Shown in pieces: positions 5,697 to 5,876 of a DNA stretch of 5,876 bases (position 1 is the first letter of the stretch; each line of letters starts with the position of its first letter). Source of the DNA: Sphingopyxis sp. (GTDB lineage Bacteria > Pseudomonadota > Alphaproteobacteria > Sphingomonadales > Sphingomonadaceae). The stretch spans positions 1-5,876 of the forward strand of contig JACEST010000128.1 of NCBI GenBank assembly GCA_013911715.1, in the 5' to 3' direction. Position numbers and translations under genes: made by a program. The notes under the pieces are model-generated. The model was not told the DNA's origin. It saw only the letters and a list, made by a program, of their open reading frames with translations, and made no database searches.

Positions 5697-5876
5697 TCAC
5701 GCCCGCAAGGCTCGCCCTTCATAGGCCTCGAACATCGCCGCAACCGCGTCGGGCACTGGCGTACTCGGCCCGCGCGCTTCGCTGACATGGACTGAAATCT
5801 CGACGCCGGCAGCGCGCAGGTCGTCGCCCCCTGCGCCGTGCAGTTCGAACAGGAACGTCATCGAACTGCGCCCGAT
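5697..5876 (-). CDS. C-terminal part of a 4HBT/hotdog-fold acyl-CoA thioesterase (partial)
   Basis: The minus strand is open from the right edge to TGA at 5697-5699 and gives 59 residues. The fragment begins IGRSSMTFLFELHG, continues with a strand EISVHVSEARG and ends STPVPDAVAAMFEAYEG. The order R-x-G-R-S-S-(M/F)-T, a hydrophobic strand, V-x-V, then P-x-PDA and a terminal helix matches the last strands and helix of YbgC/FadM-type thioesterases, which hydrolyse acyl-CoA thioesters. The catalytic Asp region near the N-terminus is outside the window, so activity and substrate class cannot be judged. The gene lies upstream of gloA on the same strand, 69 nt away, but the hairpin repeat and a candidate promoter between them argue for separate transcription units. 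Confidence 0.72.
   Translation of the reverse strand: MGRSSMTFLFELHGAGGDDLRAAGVEISVHVSEARGPSTPVPDAVAAMFEAYEGRALRA

Overview
This is a GC-rich window (estimated by eye, well above 60% GC) whose protein sequences and intergenic hairpin repeats look like an alphaproteobacterium, most likely a sphingomonad (Sphingomonas/Sphingopyxis type). That taxonomic guess is inference from sequence style; no search was run. Coding density is high and no stretch longer than about 215 bases lacks a gene.

Layout, left to right. Bases 1-75 encode the last 24 codons of a plus-strand protein that resembles the C-terminus of an IS630-type transposase. The insertion sequence appears to end near 104. A GC hairpin (119-136) and a short leader then precede ggt (203-1900, +), a secreted gamma-glutamyltransferase with an intact autoprocessing site. 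Bases 1901-2115 are filled mostly by a compact, strongly structured repeat: two inverted copies of a CCCCTCC-type hairpin bracket two further hairpins. A long-chain acyl-CoA synthetase (2116-3948, +) follows, with all adenylation motifs in place. Its stop codon overlaps that of a convergent minus-strand gene.

The minus strand carries a probable operon read from right to left: gloA (glyoxalase I, 5627-5190), gloB (glyoxalase II, 5184-4459, only 5 nt after gloA) and a small cysteine-containing lipoprotein (4391-3945) with its own strong ribosome binding site. A good -10 box sits 7 nt before the gloA start codon. Upstream of gloA, another copy of the hairpin repeat (5671-5692) separates it from the C-terminal 59 codons of a 4HBT/hotdog thioesterase that runs off the right edge.

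How the genes fit together: gloA and gloB form the complete glutathione-dependent pathway that converts methylglyoxal to D-lactate, and ggt cleaves glutathione and other gamma-glutamyl compounds in the periplasm, so three of the genes concern glutathione. The acyl-CoA synthetase and the thioesterase make and break acyl thioesters, but nothing shows that they act with each other or with the glyoxalase genes. I see no clear new multi-gene defence, mobile or biosynthetic system. The items most worth a second look are the structured repeat family, the uncharacterised lipoprotein tied to the glyoxalase pair, the 4-nt convergent stop overlap, and active-site substitutions in GGT and in the acyl-CoA synthetase P-loop.
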